From Aphrophora alni (taxonomy: Eukaryota > Arthropoda > Insecta > Hemiptera > Aphrophoridae), in the NCBI GenBank assembly GCA_963513935.1, contig OY740768.1, positions 65,328,786 through 65,392,785 on the forward strand: DNA of 64,000 nt. The letters are read 5' to 3'. Under the pieces are notes generated by a model, which was not told where the DNA came from, did no database searches, and worked only from the letters and a program-made list of their open reading frames with translations. Shown in pieces: positions 1 through 11,240 of the stretch. Position numbers and translations under genes: made by a program. Each line of letters starts with the position of its first letter. Position 1 is the first letter of the stretch.

Positions 1-520
1 TACCTGGCTTAAAAAACTATTTTTAGACTGCTCACTTGCCCTCAAGGAGTCAAACGGAAATCTTAAACGTAAGCATAGGTTGATATGTACATCAAATTAA
101 AGGTCTTTATTAGTAGTGTATAATGCCCCAAATAACAACTACCTAAAAGCAAGTATGTTTCCTGTTTCCGGGATTACCCACTATCATTCGCAAACAACTT
201 TCTCTTTAAGACCTATCATGGTTAATCCATTTTCCTTGTTTGATTTAATATGAATTTTAAACCCACGTTATTTTAGCTTGGCTGAACTTTTTGCATTGTG
301 ATCTACTCATAAAGGCTTTTAATTCGACGTAAAACTCGTCCCCTATGCTCTTACTTAAGATATCCTACTTAGTCCTTGTAGTAGGTAGGTTCATTGTAAA
401 GGTAGGGGTTCACTGAATACATACTAAAATAGGTTTTGGTGTCCATTAACAATGTGCAAAGCTTTGTAGCTCTATCTGTAATGGTTAAAAAAAATATTAA
501 ACCGTCCCGGGATTTATTTA
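1..520. other. AT-rich sequence, no gene seen
   Basis: I see no coding signal, splice-bounded frame or repeat boundary here. Short open frames that cross the edge near position 436 run into the inverted-repeat element that follows and are not gene-like. Confidence 0.6.
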
Positions 521-555
521 ATACGCGGTATATAGTCTTTCCGTTCGGCGGTGAT

Positions 556-597
556 ACCAATGAATACATATACTATATAGTATATGTATTCATTGGT
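556..597. repeat. Perfect 42-nt palindrome inserted in the fold-back arm
   Basis: The 42 bases equal their own reverse complement, centred on TATATA. The opposite arm of the host element lacks this block. The left arm carries GGTGATA twice, at 550-556 and 595-601, where the other arm has it once. That is what an insertion of about 45 bp with a short duplication would leave. Confidence 0.85.
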
Positions 598-662
598 GAT
601 ACCCAGCGGATTAGGGGCGTTCTCAGAACTCAACTCACCCTCCCGACCCTATCGCCGGGACG

Positions 663-1157
663 GTCACATCCGAACTGAGCAACTTTTTTTTATGATCGTA
701 AAGGGTCAAAGAAGTGTACACTAATCCAACATCCGAACTGAGCAACTTGCCCCTTCAGGTAGACAAGCAAAATACAGTAAAATAATTGCACTGTATAAGT
801 ATTTTTTGTTGTGAAGCATTTTTGATATTTTTAAAGTTTTATTTGTTTACAATAATTTTAAAGTATAAATTAAAAGAATATGCTGTGTTAACCTAACCTA
901 ACCTAACTTAACCTAACCTTTTTTACTTTTTACGAGCCTTGGTATTAACCTGATTTAGTATTTTGTAGTTGATAAGAATAGGTTTGTAAGATAAGTGTTA
1001 AATAATTTCTTTACATTCTAAAATCTGTCAAGCGTGCGTCAAAGGTCTGCCGCTAGTTGCACAGTTCGGACGTTGGTGGTCAGAACCCTTTTTAGCATGT
1101 TCCTCAGTTCGGATTTATTACCTGATCAGCTAAAAGTTGCTCAGTTCGGACGAGCCG
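663..1157. mobile_element. Nested non-autonomous DNA transposon with repeated terminal motifs
   Basis: This interrupts the left arm of the surrounding fold-back element. The 9-mer GCCGGGACG occurs on both sides (654-662 and 1158-1166), which fits a target-site duplication of 8-9 bp. The ends carry the inverted motif TCCGAACTGAGCAACTT, at 669-685 on the left and inverted at 1134-1150 on the right. The motif is repeated inside each end: 731-747 on the left, and partial inverted copies near 1054-1070 and 1103-1112. There is no transposase. An 8-9 bp duplication fits hAT, Merlin or MULE-like elements, and I cannot choose between them. Confidence 0.7.
888..919 (+). repeat. Short interstitial CCTAA (TTAGG) telomere-type array
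   Basis: About five units of AACCT, one degenerate, lie inside the nested transposon. TTAGG is the usual insect telomere repeat. The array is far too short to be a telomere. Confidence 0.8.
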
Positions 1158-1640
1158 GCCGGGACGACCGGTCATAAACAATGATTCACCTACTGGCACT
1201 GACCTACACTACTACAACTATTTTTTTATGTCAAGTTCAAACTTAAAAAGTTCAAGTTTATTGAATTCTACATAAAATTCTAAGGAAAATGAGGCCAAAC
1301 GCGACCAAAATGCTTCATAAACTAGATTTAAAACACACAATTATATAACAGTAACCATGAACTCTTTATTTTTTAATTCTACAATATAATAACATAATTT
1401 TGGCCGCGTTTGGACTCATTTTCTTTAGAATATTATGAAGAATTAAACAAAGTTGATAAAAATTAATTTTAATTTTAAATTTAAAAAATGTTGGTACTGT
1501 GGCACAGCGCCAGTAGGTGAGTCATTGTTTCCCACAGGCCTGTCCGGCGAGGGCGTTGGGAGGGTGAGTTGAGTTCAGAGAACGCTCCTAATCCTCTGGG
1601 TATCACCGCCGAACGGAAAGACTATAACACGAGTATACAA

Positions 1641-2885
1641 GATGTGGTGGATATTATCAGAACAGCTGAAATTTTAATTTATATCATAATAATTACAAAC
1701 GTAATAACAATAAACCATGAAAATACCACCAAAGAACATATCAACGAGTAAGACAACATCCTCATCTGGAACTGAGGATGGCGACTTAGTTGTTGAAACG
1801 TCATTTTGTTGAGGTGTTTACTTGTACTAAATATTGGAGTATATTATTATTTTATTGATAAAGAATTCTCCATCAGTTTTTATAAATATATGTAGGTGAT
1901 AACACAATGATTGTATAATTTATTTTAAGCGATAATAATAATCTGTGAAATATGACAAGATTCCGTAACTTTACTCCGTAACGTTTTACAATCATGTGGC
2001 AGTGATTACCAAAAATATAGCAAATTAAATTCCACTATGAGTTTCACTTTTTAAGACAGTGAATTTATTTGTTCAACAATTCAGGTATGAATGTACAAAT
2101 TAATTTTGAAACTTTAAACGATTATTTATATTCTGTCAATTTTGAATAAATATATATTTTCGGGAAATATGTCAAATTTTATTTAAAAAAAAAAAGAAAT
2201 TTCAATCTGTTCGTATGATTTGTTAACATTAATGAAATACTGCTATGGGATTAAGTGTTAGCAATGAATCACCATAATACTAAGGATTTAATAATTATAT
2301 TTCCTACATTTTGTCCTCAGACCACAACTACATGAATATGGTTTAAGTCGATTTAAGCCGTTCATGTGTAGGGAATATATTATTTTATTTTGTATTGACC
2401 AGTACTACAGCAATATGTTATTTCCAACTTAAAACAAAATTATCTTTTCAACCATTATTATACTATTACAATTACAATTTTGCAGGTCAACTTTTTACTG
2501 CAATTTTAAGTCAACAATTTTGCAGGCAATGCTGTCGTAACTGTCAAGTTATAAAAAGTTGCGCGATAAAGTGAATTATTTCTCTTTTAATAAGAGAGGA
2601 ACCATGTTTTCAGAAACATTAATTTGTCTGCTAACATGCTTTGCCGAGTCTTCAAACTTTCCCCTATTCTGTAAAAAACTTTAAAACATATATAAACTAA
2701 TGATCACTCTTTGTTCAACGAATACAAATGTTTAAACTCTGTACAGTGAAGACAGTCGACTACACGGGAGAAATATTTTAAACACAAAAAGAAATATCAT
2801 AATCCAGACAGGTTTGATAAATTAACAAAGAAGTATTCAGACTTTTTGAACAGCAGGATGGGATTGTACATGGACTGACCTCAGT
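1641..2885. other. AT-rich spacer, no gene seen
   Basis: There are homopolymer-rich stretches and no sustained open frame. A short pair of TTTTGCAGG motifs near 2480 and 2518 resembles splice acceptors, but neither is followed by a convincing exon. Confidence 0.5.
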
Positions 2886-3095
2886 TCTAGTGAGTAGGAG
2901 GTTTGACAATCCCAAGGAAACCTAGCTGGATCTACACATTTTTTCGTGTAGTCTTGGGTTATATCCCTCTCTTTCATATTTCCCATTAGGTCTCTCTTTA
3001 CCAACTCTTCTTTTTTCTGACTAAAGTTATTAGAGTATTCGAGGGCTACGGATCTTTAATTTATAATCTTTTCTTCGTTTTTATAAGGCGATGAA
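2886..3095 (+). repeat. Dispersed repeat family A, copy 1
   Basis: This is one of four copies in the window; the others are near 17.1-17.5, 19.8-20.0 and 32.5-32.7 kb. Shared landmarks in order are TAGTGAGTA, a CAATCCC block, CTGGATCTAC, TCTTGGGTTA, CTCTCTTTC, ACCAACTCTT and TTAGAGTATTCGA, then a T-rich stretch ending near TAAGGCGATGA. No coding capacity is visible. Confidence 0.75.
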
Positions 3096-5912
3096 AAATG
3101 TAGACGTGATATATAATATATATAATCATATATACTTTTATACTGTTTTAATAATTTAGCGCCTGTTAAATACTTTGTAAGTGTAATAAAATATTATTTA
3201 CATTATCGATCAGAAAATACACATATGCTAATTCTAAACAGTTTGAAGATATCGGAAAAACCTGCATAGCTGAATTTGTATTGAGGATAAGAAACATCCA
3301 AACTACTAAACGTTTCAAAAAGATTATTAATAGGTTGGAAAAAGAATAACCACCCAACACTTGAATGATCGTTGATATAATTTTATCATTTCTTGTGATA
3401 CAACAAAAAGTATACTGTATCATACTTTCAAGTCAAATTTTTGAGATCTACTGGCAATTGAAAGGTAAATATTTTGATTGAAGAGTATTGAATCTGCACT
3501 AATGTTGCATCTGTTTACTCGCGATTTTAACCAAATATGACAAAACTGATCTTGTGATCCTCCTGGTCCAAGTAATTATAAAAACATCATTTTATTGTTA
3601 TTGACTACACAAATTCTATTTGGTACAAAGTATTTGATGTATGAAGAAGCAAATTTCAAATTACCTATATCTACGATAGTAAAATATTAATACCAGTTTC
3701 AGTCTTAACATTTTTGTACATGAAATTTTGTTGTAGGTATGTTGTTTCAAACTATTTGACTATGAGCTTTTAAAATGATTACAAGAATCTTTCAACAATA
3801 AGGACGTTTTTATTGAAACCAGTTTTTTCTTTAAACAAATTAGCTTAGAAAACACAGTAATAAAAATTAGGATATATGCAGACTTGGCTCAGATCGCTCC
3901 TATATTATAGAGCTTGAAGTTGAGACTGATTTGCGAAGATCAATATTAACTTTGTATAGTTATTCTACAAAAAGAATTGAATAGATGGAATGGTAAAAAC
4001 CAACGAACCTAGGCTAAAAACAGACCTACATATTTCAATTGTGTTTCTCTATGACACAAAATCAAAAGTTTAAGGTATTCTTATTACATTTAAAAAAAAA
4101 CAATTTTGAAGATAGTTATAAAAAAATTAATAAATTAGACGAAAAACAAGTTTTCTCCATAAATGTATACTAATACTTTAGTTAATAACAACACAGTATT
4201 TAGTATTTATATGTATTCATAATTTGCTAGCCTTAAACCTTTATTTAATTAATTAATTTCATGCAATATCATTGTGTAACTTCACATGTGTAAGTGGAAA
4301 GATAAATGCAATGATAGTCATAAATTATTATTTTTATACTAAGCAGTGACACTAGATATTCTAAAATCTGACGCACATTGTCTTTCAATTATCAGTTTGT
4401 CACACTTTGGTAATTTGAAAATTCCATTAAATATGTAGTGACAGCCTGAGATATTCCTTTTGTTTAGACAGTCTAACTATCCGTGTACAGTACTTGAATT
4501 AAATCCTGCTATGACAATGAAAACCGTCACAGGAATGTTGTCACTTAACCTATAAACAATTATTATAGATGTTCTGTTATTACTACACCATAACTGAACA
4601 TAGACAAAGAATTCGAGGCAGAATTATCATAGAATTAAATTTGGATACGTGTGATTTCACTAAAATATTGTAATACTAAAGGGCCCCAAGCTAAAAAACT
4701 AATAAGCTCTTGTCGGTATTTTTTCTAAGATAGTAACTAAATCTTACTACCTACTGCGTGAAACTAATAATATGTTAAAACACAAAATATAAGAATGATC
4801 TTTGCCAAAAATGTATTTAGTGAGAATTAGATTTAAAATCCTAATTGCAATGAACTCATTTTTAGTTGTTGTTCGTAATGGAAAAACTTGAATAAAATTA
4901 GATATTGTAAATTTTTTTTTGTTTTATTTATAGAGTTACACTTAAAAATGAACAGGTTATCAGTAAACTTATTTTCTTACCTTTATATACAGCACGTTGC
5001 CGTAATCAAAACAAACTAGTTACATTTACAACGTTTGTTAAAAGTAAAGGAACAGAAACTTGCATATTATTTTACAGTTGATAGAAATATACACAACTCA
5101 TATGACAAGTATATGACTCGTCAAGAAAACAATCTAAATTATAATTCAGCTGAAGTATTAATTAAATATAGCATTAAAATAGTTTAGTTTGTTTTGTTAA
5201 TATTTTTTACTTGGTCAGATATCTGTAAACCTTTATAAAATTTGAACTCTATGAAAATTCAAAATTTTGAATCAATCGCCTCAACCATTTTTGAACAAAT
5301 GTAGGACAAAAATTTTACAGAAAGATGGACAGACATTCTAAAAAAGAAAAAAGAAAAAAAGAGTCTAAGTGTGTTCCTGGGTATTATTAATATACCAAAT
5401 CATGACATATAATTTAAGATTATAAATTAACAATAATCTATAAATTTAAGATTATAGATTTAATTTTTTTTTTTTAACTCTTACAGTTTTAAATGGAAGT
5501 TGAAAAAAATATTTTGCAGGGTTTATTAAATTACCACAATATTACACTGTATCAACAATTTGGTTAAATGGTTATAATTTCCTTAAAATTATTTTTTTAT
5601 TTATTCTATACTATTTAACTTAAACTAAACTAACTTTGAACTATTAGATTTTTTTTTTTTAAATTATACAAGAGTAATGGTGTTTCACTACAAAAAAAAG
5701 TTACAAATTACAATAGTTGATTCCAAATCACATTGGCATGCGTACATTTTATTGCAGACATAATTTTCACATAACAATAATGTTTAATATTTGGTAAGAT
5801 GTTCACCTAACATGTGTGCCAGTTAATAGTATTAACTAAATCACACAGACTGTTTGTTTGTTTATTTATTAGTATAGCAATGACAGTTAATACAGTTAAC
5901 ATTGTTTTTCAG
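3096..5912. other. AT-rich spacer, no gene seen
   Basis: Nothing convincing is visible on either strand beyond short chance frames and A/T runs. A weak minus-strand splice donor near 4980 is preceded by only about eleven open codons. Confidence 0.5.
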
Positions 5913-6024
5913 CAGCTGTTGTGTCATACTGTGCTGAAAACGTCTCAAGTGATCACAGCTTGTATCTGTACGGAGCTAAACAAACTAGTTATGAAAAGTA
6001 TGTTAACTACAACAAGACTTCCAA
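5913..6024 (+). CDS. Candidate internal exon of an unidentified host gene
   Basis: A pyrimidine-rich acceptor (ATTGTTTTTCAG, ending at 5912) precedes 112 bases that stay open in one frame. They are followed by a near-consensus donor, CCAA|GTAAGT, at 6025. The frame takes two bases, then 36 codons, then leaves two bases. The peptide starts AVVSYCAENVSSDHSLYLYG and continues with a tyrosine- and lysine-rich stretch ending YNKTS. I do not recognise the family. Third positions are less AT-biased than the flanks. A chance frame of this length in AT-rich DNA is not rare, so the case rests on the paired splice sites. Its 3' phase (two bases left over) is compatible with the 5' phase of the exon candidate at 45720. 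Confidence 0.45.
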
Positions 6025-6477
6025 GTAAGTTTCAAGTATTCAAAGCAGACATTTAACATAACCAGTGATATAGGCTAGACACTATTTTGCCACGCCATTC
6101 TTTTAAAGGTAATGTTTTTTATCGATAAAGCTTTTCTAATTATTATGTACTCAATAAATGCAGTAAAAATAATTGTCATGATCTTCGTAAAAATCTGGTT
6201 CGGTAATTATCGGTCCAACATTAAAAAAGAGCATAGACCTTCTTATAAACCTTAGTATCTTAAAATCTGTTAAAGCGATATTGACCAAATTTTGGTGAAG
6301 TACAGACAATCAGAGTTCATGTTCATTTTTAAAATCACTTGTGACCCATAAATTTCATTGGCATGATAATTGGCGCGTTGATTTGACACATAAACCATCA
6401 TATTCCAATTGGTTAATTATAAGATATTCGATTTCTTAAACGGTGAGCATAGTTCATTTTCATTGTGACCTATAACT
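6025..6477. other. Spacer with traces of repeat family B
   Basis: The block around 6180-6350 contains phrases such as CAAATTTTGGTGAAGT, also found near 57430. It is best read as a diverged dispersed repeat. Confidence 0.45.
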
Positions 6478-6829
<352 letters not shown>

Positions 6830-9370
6830 CGACTAAACATATTGTTTGTGTTCTAAAGGCTACAAATGAATACATTTTAATAGAAATTGTTACAGCCGAT
6901 TTTAATCTAATGGGTCTATTGTGGCAGATATTCTCAAATTTTAAGTTATCTAAAAAGACTAAAAAGCCTCGTCAAAATATGCCCACATACCAAATTTGGA
7001 TAAAATCGGTCCAATCGTTCTAGCAGTAAAGCATTGCATGGACAACACCGTTAAAAAAACTGATTTACATTCAGGGGATCTCAAGATGGATGTTTTTGTG
7101 AAAAATGTATTTTCGATTTGTTGACTCGCCACATAACCTATATCTTTCGTATTTAAGAGGATATAAAATTGTCTTCTTTATTTTTTCCACAGGTATTAAA
7201 ACCAAAACGTGACTCCCACCTAACAAACACCGTGTAGTTGTTTTTATATATAAATTGAATACTATAAAGAACTAAAATCTCTCCGGGTAAATTAGAGTGA
7301 GATCATCCTGGGGCTCAGGTACTCACGACCTTGCTGCTATTGTCCACAGAACAATAACTTGAATACAATATTTTTCTCATCACAAAAAGAAGTGTAGCAA
7401 ATCAGTTATAGTAACAACATTTCCGATCATCAGCTAAATATTATTGACTGTCTTTGTGAAACTAAAAATACTTGTCATGCAGCTGAAAGGGAATTTCGAT
7501 TTGTGTTTTTCTACATCCGTTTGTTTGCCAATCCTGGATATTAATATACAAATAACACGAAGATAATTTTGAAAATTCACCACATACAAAAATGTTCGTG
7601 CAAATTAAAATTTTCTAACACATTTACAGGAGATCATAATCTTTAAGAGAATCAAAACATTCATCCCCCAACCCACATTTCATTCCCCTTCCCCCGGAGT
7701 ATTGCAGTCGCACGGTACTGTTCCGACAACTTTGGAAATATGCATATTATGAAAAAACCCGTTAAGATTTCGTATTTTTTTAAACATAAAATTATCTACA
7801 ATTTAAAAAAATTTCTACGTAAAAAATAAAAATCCATTGAAATTAATCAAAACATCATTTTTCCAGAAGGTATACTTTATGTACAATAGGAAAAACCTAA
7901 GAACTCCGGAAAACCACAGATTGAATTTTTTTCAAACCCTTGTAACGTAGTTTATATATTATGTACAAAATAGAAATAAGTAAAATGTCTCTTTTTTTTA
8001 GCTATATAGGCTTTTTTTACCGATTCCCAAAAATTGTATTTTCCGAGCAATTTGCGATTATATTTGCAAGATAATTTGTTTAAATTTTGACCTAACATAA
8101 CAAATTGTTTAAGTAGTAAAATTAAATTAGTAATAAAATATAGTAGAGATTGTACGTAATTAATTGGACGCTCTAGAAAAACTATACCTTGATCATTTTA
8201 AATTAGAACCGTATAATTAGAAATGAACACGAAAATATTTTTCAGAAATGTGTATTACAGTTAATATTAATTGTAGAAACATTTTAAAAAACTCAAAAAT
8301 GTAGATAATATAAAGTTTTTAAAATACGATGCTTTTACTTTTGGTGATAACACAGATATTTACTGACCAACAATTTTGTATTGGTTTTCTTAAAGACGAA
8401 GTTCCAAAATTTATCGATTACTATTTTATTTGTTACTAGTTTTATTTAAAAAAAATCAAATTTACCCACCATAATACCCAAGCTGCACGAAACAAACTAA
8501 TATATACTCCTGAAATAGGCTACTAGATAAGAAGGAAGTAGGCCTACAATAAACCAAAAAAACTTTAAAATATATTCAACGAATAGTAAAAACATAACTT
8601 ACGAATTAAATTATAGTAATGTTGAACATAAGTTCATACTATTAAAGATATAATTTCAGATTTTCCCCTGATTTTAAGGTTATAACAATTCCCTGTAGTG
8701 ATAGACTAACACTCAATTTCTTTACCTTAAACAATGCGCCTAGGCATCATTGGACGCACATTTTCATGCTGCAAAAAATGAGCCACTGGGGAAGATTGTA
8801 GGAGTTTCAGGTGAAAACTTATAGCACAATACCTTTTATGAAATTTTAAATTTATTTATCGCCATTTCTAGTGAACTAATAACAGTACCAACTTATTCCT
8901 ACCCTGTACATACTTGAAGGGTTTTGCAAGTGCATAGAAGTGTACTGACGACTCGCGCTTCATTCCCAAAACTAATATTTAAGTGTTTAAACCGACTAAG
9001 CCGCGAAAAACTCTACTTCTTCTTTTACAAGTCTAAACCTTCTCCAAAATGTGACATCGAAACAAATTGAGACAACACTTGACTGGTTTTATTTATAATT
9101 TTATTGACAACTGACGAATCTGAAAAAAGGTTCATTTCTCTTGGGTATTTCGTTGGTCGGATTTCCAGCTCTGTTTACTTAATTCACTTCATTCAGTATG
9201 TACACACAACTGTCTATACGAATTTAGGACAAGCAGCGTATCTGTCTTAGACAAGTAGACTAAACGTAATCGTGTGTCTGTCATATCTTTCGTTTAACAA
9301 AGAATGGGTGGAATTTTCGGCAAAATATTATTCATATTTACAATGTAAAACACTCCCAAATGAAATATAT
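6830..9370. other. Spacer with a family B repeat copy, no gene seen
   Basis: About 6890-7130 resembles the family B copies near 23.6 and 59.0 kb, sharing ATATGCCCACATA and a following CAAATTTGG-AAATCGGTCCA-type phrase. A strong acceptor-like tract ends at 7191 but is followed by only 14 codons before a stop. The rest is AT-rich with no gene signal. Confidence 0.5.
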
Positions 9371-9462
9371 ATGACAAATTTATTTACAACAAAATATATC
9401 TGTACTACTCATATCCATAACGATTAAATATATATATATTTTGTTGTAAATAGATTTGTCAT
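9371..9462. repeat. Hairpin: about 30-bp inverted repeat
   Basis: The arm 9371-9399 pairs with 9433-9462, both containing the TTTACAACAAAATATAT core, with a loop of about 33 nt. It ends two bases before the long open frame that follows. Confidence 0.85.
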
Positions 9463-9464
9463 GA

Positions 9465-10118
9465 AAATATCGTATTTTAGCTCCCGTCTCCAAAAGAAAG
9501 GTAATTTGGAATTATGCCTATCCGACTATCTCTCGTCCGTACGTTATACCGAAACAAAAAAACCTTGATCAAAATATTTGGAAATATTTGACTGAATTAC
9601 AAATTATTACACTTCATTTCTCCTGTTCGGAATATTTTTCGATGGGAAAAATTGTCATATCTGAAAAACAACAATGGATATTTCAATCAAAATTAGTTAA
9701 ATGTAAAGAACTAGTTCATGTAGTAAAAAATGATTCCAATGGATTAAAAAACACCAATGATGATCGCCTAAAATACTCGAAAACTGGATTCATGCACATA
9801 TCTTGGGCTGATTTTGAGATATTCGATCTTCTAAGACGGGTTCATTTATCCTTTTTGAAATACCCCCAAACTTGGTATTTATTGGAGAAAATAGTGACGA
9901 ATTCTTGTGTCCTTATTTCATTTTGTGTATGGGTGTACGATAAAAAGTATGTAATATTTTTGTTTTTACTTTTCTGTTTACGAACAACTATTGCAATTTC
10001 GATACTTCTTTTAATCGCAAAGCTGACCAAACAACTCAAAATTACCTATAGGGATGAAAATATGTCAGGATTCCAAGACACTGCAATAAAGTGTAGCATA
10101 AAATATAGCTATGAATAA
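9465..10118 (+). CDS. Unidentified membrane-protein exon or remnant, open for 217 codons
   Basis: One plus-strand frame is open from 9465 to the TAA at 10116-10118. That is much longer than expected by chance at this base composition. The first ATG is at 9642. A TTTTAG just before 9481 could be a splice acceptor, so this may be the last exon of a gene. The N-terminal half is hydrophilic. Near the C-terminus there is a strong hydrophobic segment (FLFLLFCLRTTIAISILLLI), preceded by LRRVHLSFL and a second hydrophobic stretch, and followed by a basic tail. The stop overlaps AATAAA, a possible polyadenylation signal. The layout is loosely reminiscent of insect gustatory receptors, but I see no diagnostic motif. 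A decayed LINE begins about 170 bp downstream. Confidence 0.4.
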   Translation, partial: KYRILAPVSKRKVIWNYAYPTISRPYVIPKQKNLDQNIWKYLTELQIITLHFSCSEYFSMGKIVISEKQQWIFQSKLVKCKELVHVVKNDSNGLKNTNDDRLKYSKTGFMHISWADFEIFDLLRRVHLSFLKYPQTWYLLEKIVTNSCVLISFCVWVYDKKYVIFLFLLFCLRTTIAISILLLIAKLTKQLKITYRDENMSGFQDTAIKCSIKYSYE

Positions 10119-10284
10119 AGATAAAGTACTTACAATAATTAACTTTATTAATTTTAATTGCAATTTAAACAATAGTCAATACTATTCAACGATGAGAGAT
10201 TTTATAGCTTTAGTACCTATATGAAGGTACAGAAACATTACTGAGTGGTTTTTTTCTGTTTTAGTAAAGGAGGATTAAATCGGG

Positions 10285-11240
10285 GCAATCAATTAGCTGA
10301 AGTGTTTATGGATTTAGTAAACCATATGATGCTCTAAGTTTTAGTCAAATGTCAGGAACATTGAGAAATATAGTTATTTAGTTAACATAGAAATATAGGA
10401 GTTACTGGTAGTGGTTTGGATTGGTTTATGGACTATTTGAACAGTAGAAAATAGTGGTAAAACTTGGTAATAGTTTTTCTGCAGAGCGTAAATTGAAAAC
10501 AAGGGTTCTGCAAAGCCTATGTCTGGTTGTCTGGGACTTATGTTATTTTAACTTATGTTAACAGTTTCCTAAATTATGTGAACTGTAAAGCACTAATGTA
10601 TGCTGATGATGCACTTATTGTGGGTGCTACAGAAGTGTTAAAGAAGCAAGAAGAATATTGTGGTGACATGATAACGAATAGTTATATATAGTGATAAAAC
10701 TAAAATAACACATTTTCATTCACATGGTTACATTTGTAAAAAAAATAAATAAATAAAAAATTTAAAAAAATAAAATAAAAAATAAATAAAATAAAATCAG
10801 AAATCACTCTGATTCTGCATAGAATATTTATGTGGATGATCAGTGTAGCTGTAAGCATTTCGATTCTGTAGAATAATATAGGTATTTAGGAGTAAGCTGA
10901 AGTGGGATAAACATGTAAAAAAATTTGAGAATTTGTTCATATACATTGTACTACTTAAAAATGTTCAGCCTTACAAGGTACTGGCATACCTGATTTACTG
11001 GTGTCCGATTTATTATACCTTATGCGAGTCTATATGAGTCGCGGGCATGGGGGATATGCTTCATTTATACAAATCAGAAGCATAAAAAATTGAAGAATAA
11101 TAATAGGCCTACTTGGAAATAAAAAACCATAAAAGTGAAGAAATCTTTGGTTTTGTACAATGTTTACCTGTGGGAAAACTCTTTAATTATGTTATTGTAA
11201 TAGATTACTTTTTTTAAGTCATTTGGAAATTAGAAATTCA
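10285..11240 (+). pseudogene. Decayed non-LTR retrotransposon (LINE) reverse transcriptase
   Basis: Fragments in shifting frames follow the order of a LINE reverse transcriptase. A VFMDL block near 10305 corresponds to the FiDlsKAFD motif. A GLDWFMDYL-like block follows near 10415, then the catalytic box in ALMYADDALIVGATEVLKK (YADD at 10599-10610). Near 10890 comes an LGVKLKWDKHVKK-like phrase after one frame change, then relics of the C-terminal helix region to about 11200. Many stops and frameshifts are present and there is no endonuclease domain. The clade is unresolved. It is a long-dead copy. Confidence 0.75.

Larger units (their letters stand above)
521..1640. mobile_element. Fold-back (long inverted-repeat) element, interrupted by two insertions
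   Basis: The stretch around 531-662 (with an insertion) matches the reverse complement of about 1540-1630, including the shared core CTTTCCGTTCGGCGGTGATA at 537-556 and, inverted, at 1601-1620. The match resumes after an insertion: 1158-1205 pairs with about 1508-1555, and 1278-1315 pairs with about 1395-1432. The whole is therefore one large hairpin with a loop near 1320-1390. No transposase is present, so it is a non-autonomous fold-back or MITE-type element. The outer ends near 521 and 1640 are not sharp and no convincing target duplication is visible. Two later events lie inside the left arm: a 45-bp palindromic insertion and a roughly 495-bp nested element. Confidence 0.8.

Noticed and set aside
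2527..2572. Acceptor-like TTTTGCAG followed by a Cys-rich peptide QCCRNCQ, resembling ADAM or VWC domains
   Set aside because: The frame ends after 16 codons and the residues after CCRNCQ do not continue any such domain.
7192..7240. Strong acceptor tract followed by a 14-codon terminal exon
   Set aside because: Too short to support, no poly-A signal close by, and it borders a dispersed repeat.
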